Source of the DNA: an uncultured Opitutales bacterium
GTDB taxonomy: Bacteria; Verrucomicrobiota; Verrucomicrobiia; Opitutales; Intestinicryptomonadaceae
Assembly (NCBI GenBank): GCA_900546565.1
Contig: URDC01000039.1
Location: forward strand, 1 to 14,250
Direction of reading: 5' to 3'
DNA: 14,250 bases
The notes under the pieces were generated by a model. The model had not been told where the DNA came from and searched no databases. It worked only from the letters and a program-made list of their open reading frames with translations. This document shows positions 14,074-14,250 of the stretch, piece by piece (position 1 is the first letter of the stretch; every line of letters begins with the position of its first letter). The position numbers and the translations under genes were made by a program.

Positions 14074-14250
14074 TGTTTGATAAAGCGGGTATTGCGAAGC
14101 AACCCGCGCCTGTGCGCGTCTATGGCAGCCCGCCCAGCGGGACGCGGTTGGCTCCGCCAATGCGCTTTGATTCTCGGTTAAAGTTTCGGTAAATAGCGGC
14201 GAATTGCGGTAGCAATTTGCGCCTTTGTCTACTGGTTAAAGAAATGTAGG
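14036..14250 (+). repeat. Structured, repeat-rich noncoding region
   Basis: No gene is seen in these 215 bases. They hold a series of hairpins with very short loops: 14085-14107 (GCGGG/TTGC arms, gaa loop, TA bulge), 14129-14141 (CCCGC-cca-GCGGG), 14148-14160 (TTGGC-tcc-GCCAA), plus the repeat hairpin in each 55-bp copy. An 18-base motif starting TTTG and ending GGTTAAAG occurs three times (14047-14064, 14166-14183, 14224-14241). The region resembles a REP/BIME-like intergenic repeat array; no U-rich intrinsic terminator is evident, though the hairpins could act at the prc mRNA end. Confidence 0.75.
14196..14250 (+). repeat. Direct repeat copy 2 (55 bp, reaches window edge)
   Basis: This is an exact copy of 14019-14073. 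Both copies are preceded by AGTTTCGG (14006-14013 and 14182-14189) with five or six divergent bases in between, so the true repeat unit is longer than the exact core. It runs to the last base of the window, so the right boundary and the number of further copies are unknown. Confidence 0.9.

Noticed and set aside
14085..14107. CRISPR-type repeat
   Set aside because: Only two exact copies of the 55-bp unit are seen, the spacing (about 122 bases between copies) is too long for spacers, and no cas gene is nearby.
14036..14250. Integron attC-like sites suggested by GGTTAAAG motifs and palindromes
   Set aside because: The motif does not fit the GTTRRRY core exactly (final base G), and no matching inverse core RYYYAAC lies at a proper distance; no integrase or cassette genes are present.

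Overview
This window looks like a chromosomal housekeeping segment of a GC-rich Gram-negative bacterium, most likely a member of the Verrucomicrobiota (Opitutales/Puniceicoccales-like). That placement is inferred from the run ribBA-ribH-nusB-ftsY, the style of the proteins (a rhomboid with a short C-terminal tail motif, a very large Tsp/Prc protease) and the base composition. No search was run. I see no mobile element, CRISPR array, rRNA or tRNA, and no clear new multi-gene system. The novelty is in degenerate or variant domains inside familiar genes and in a structured repeat array at the right end.

Layout. On the minus strand, ruvB (Holliday junction helicase) and an FAD-dependent oxidoreductase form a two-gene unit. 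It ends at a strong intrinsic terminator (41-70) nested in a larger inverted repeat. A 56-bp divergent intergenic region separates ruvB from recF, which starts with GTG and is followed by a shortened MidA/NDUFAF7-like methyltransferase homologue and a tandem terminator. All later genes are on the plus strand: a pseudouridine synthase (RluB/RsuA family), a RibBA-type protein, ribH, nusB, ftsY, aroB, a small TatD-type hydrolase, tcdA, a rhomboid protease and a long periplasmic Tsp/Prc protease. Spacing from ribBA to the rhomboid gene is tight (1-bp and 4-bp overlaps at nusB/ftsY and tatD/tcdA; gaps of 1-67 bp elsewhere), which suggests one long operon or several overlapping units.

Functions. 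ruvB and recF serve recombination and repair. ribBA and ribH make the riboflavin precursor lumazine. nusB acts in rRNA antitermination and ftsY in membrane protein targeting. aroB is the second step of the shikimate pathway. tcdA and the RluB-like enzyme modify RNA. The rhomboid and Prc are neighbouring membrane and periplasmic proteases.

Most notable points. (1) The GTP cyclohydrolase II half of RibBA has lost the zinc cysteines and core catalytic motifs, so the protein is probably only a DHBP synthase. (2) The MidA-like protein has a broken SAM-binding glycine motif and a shortened following segment. (3) FtsY carries an altered DATTGQN-type motif. (4) Prc has a Lys/Ala/Ser-rich insertion inside its N-terminal domain. 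(5) An array of hairpins, including an exact 55-bp direct repeat 177 bp apart, begins inside the last codons of prc and runs to the end of the window.
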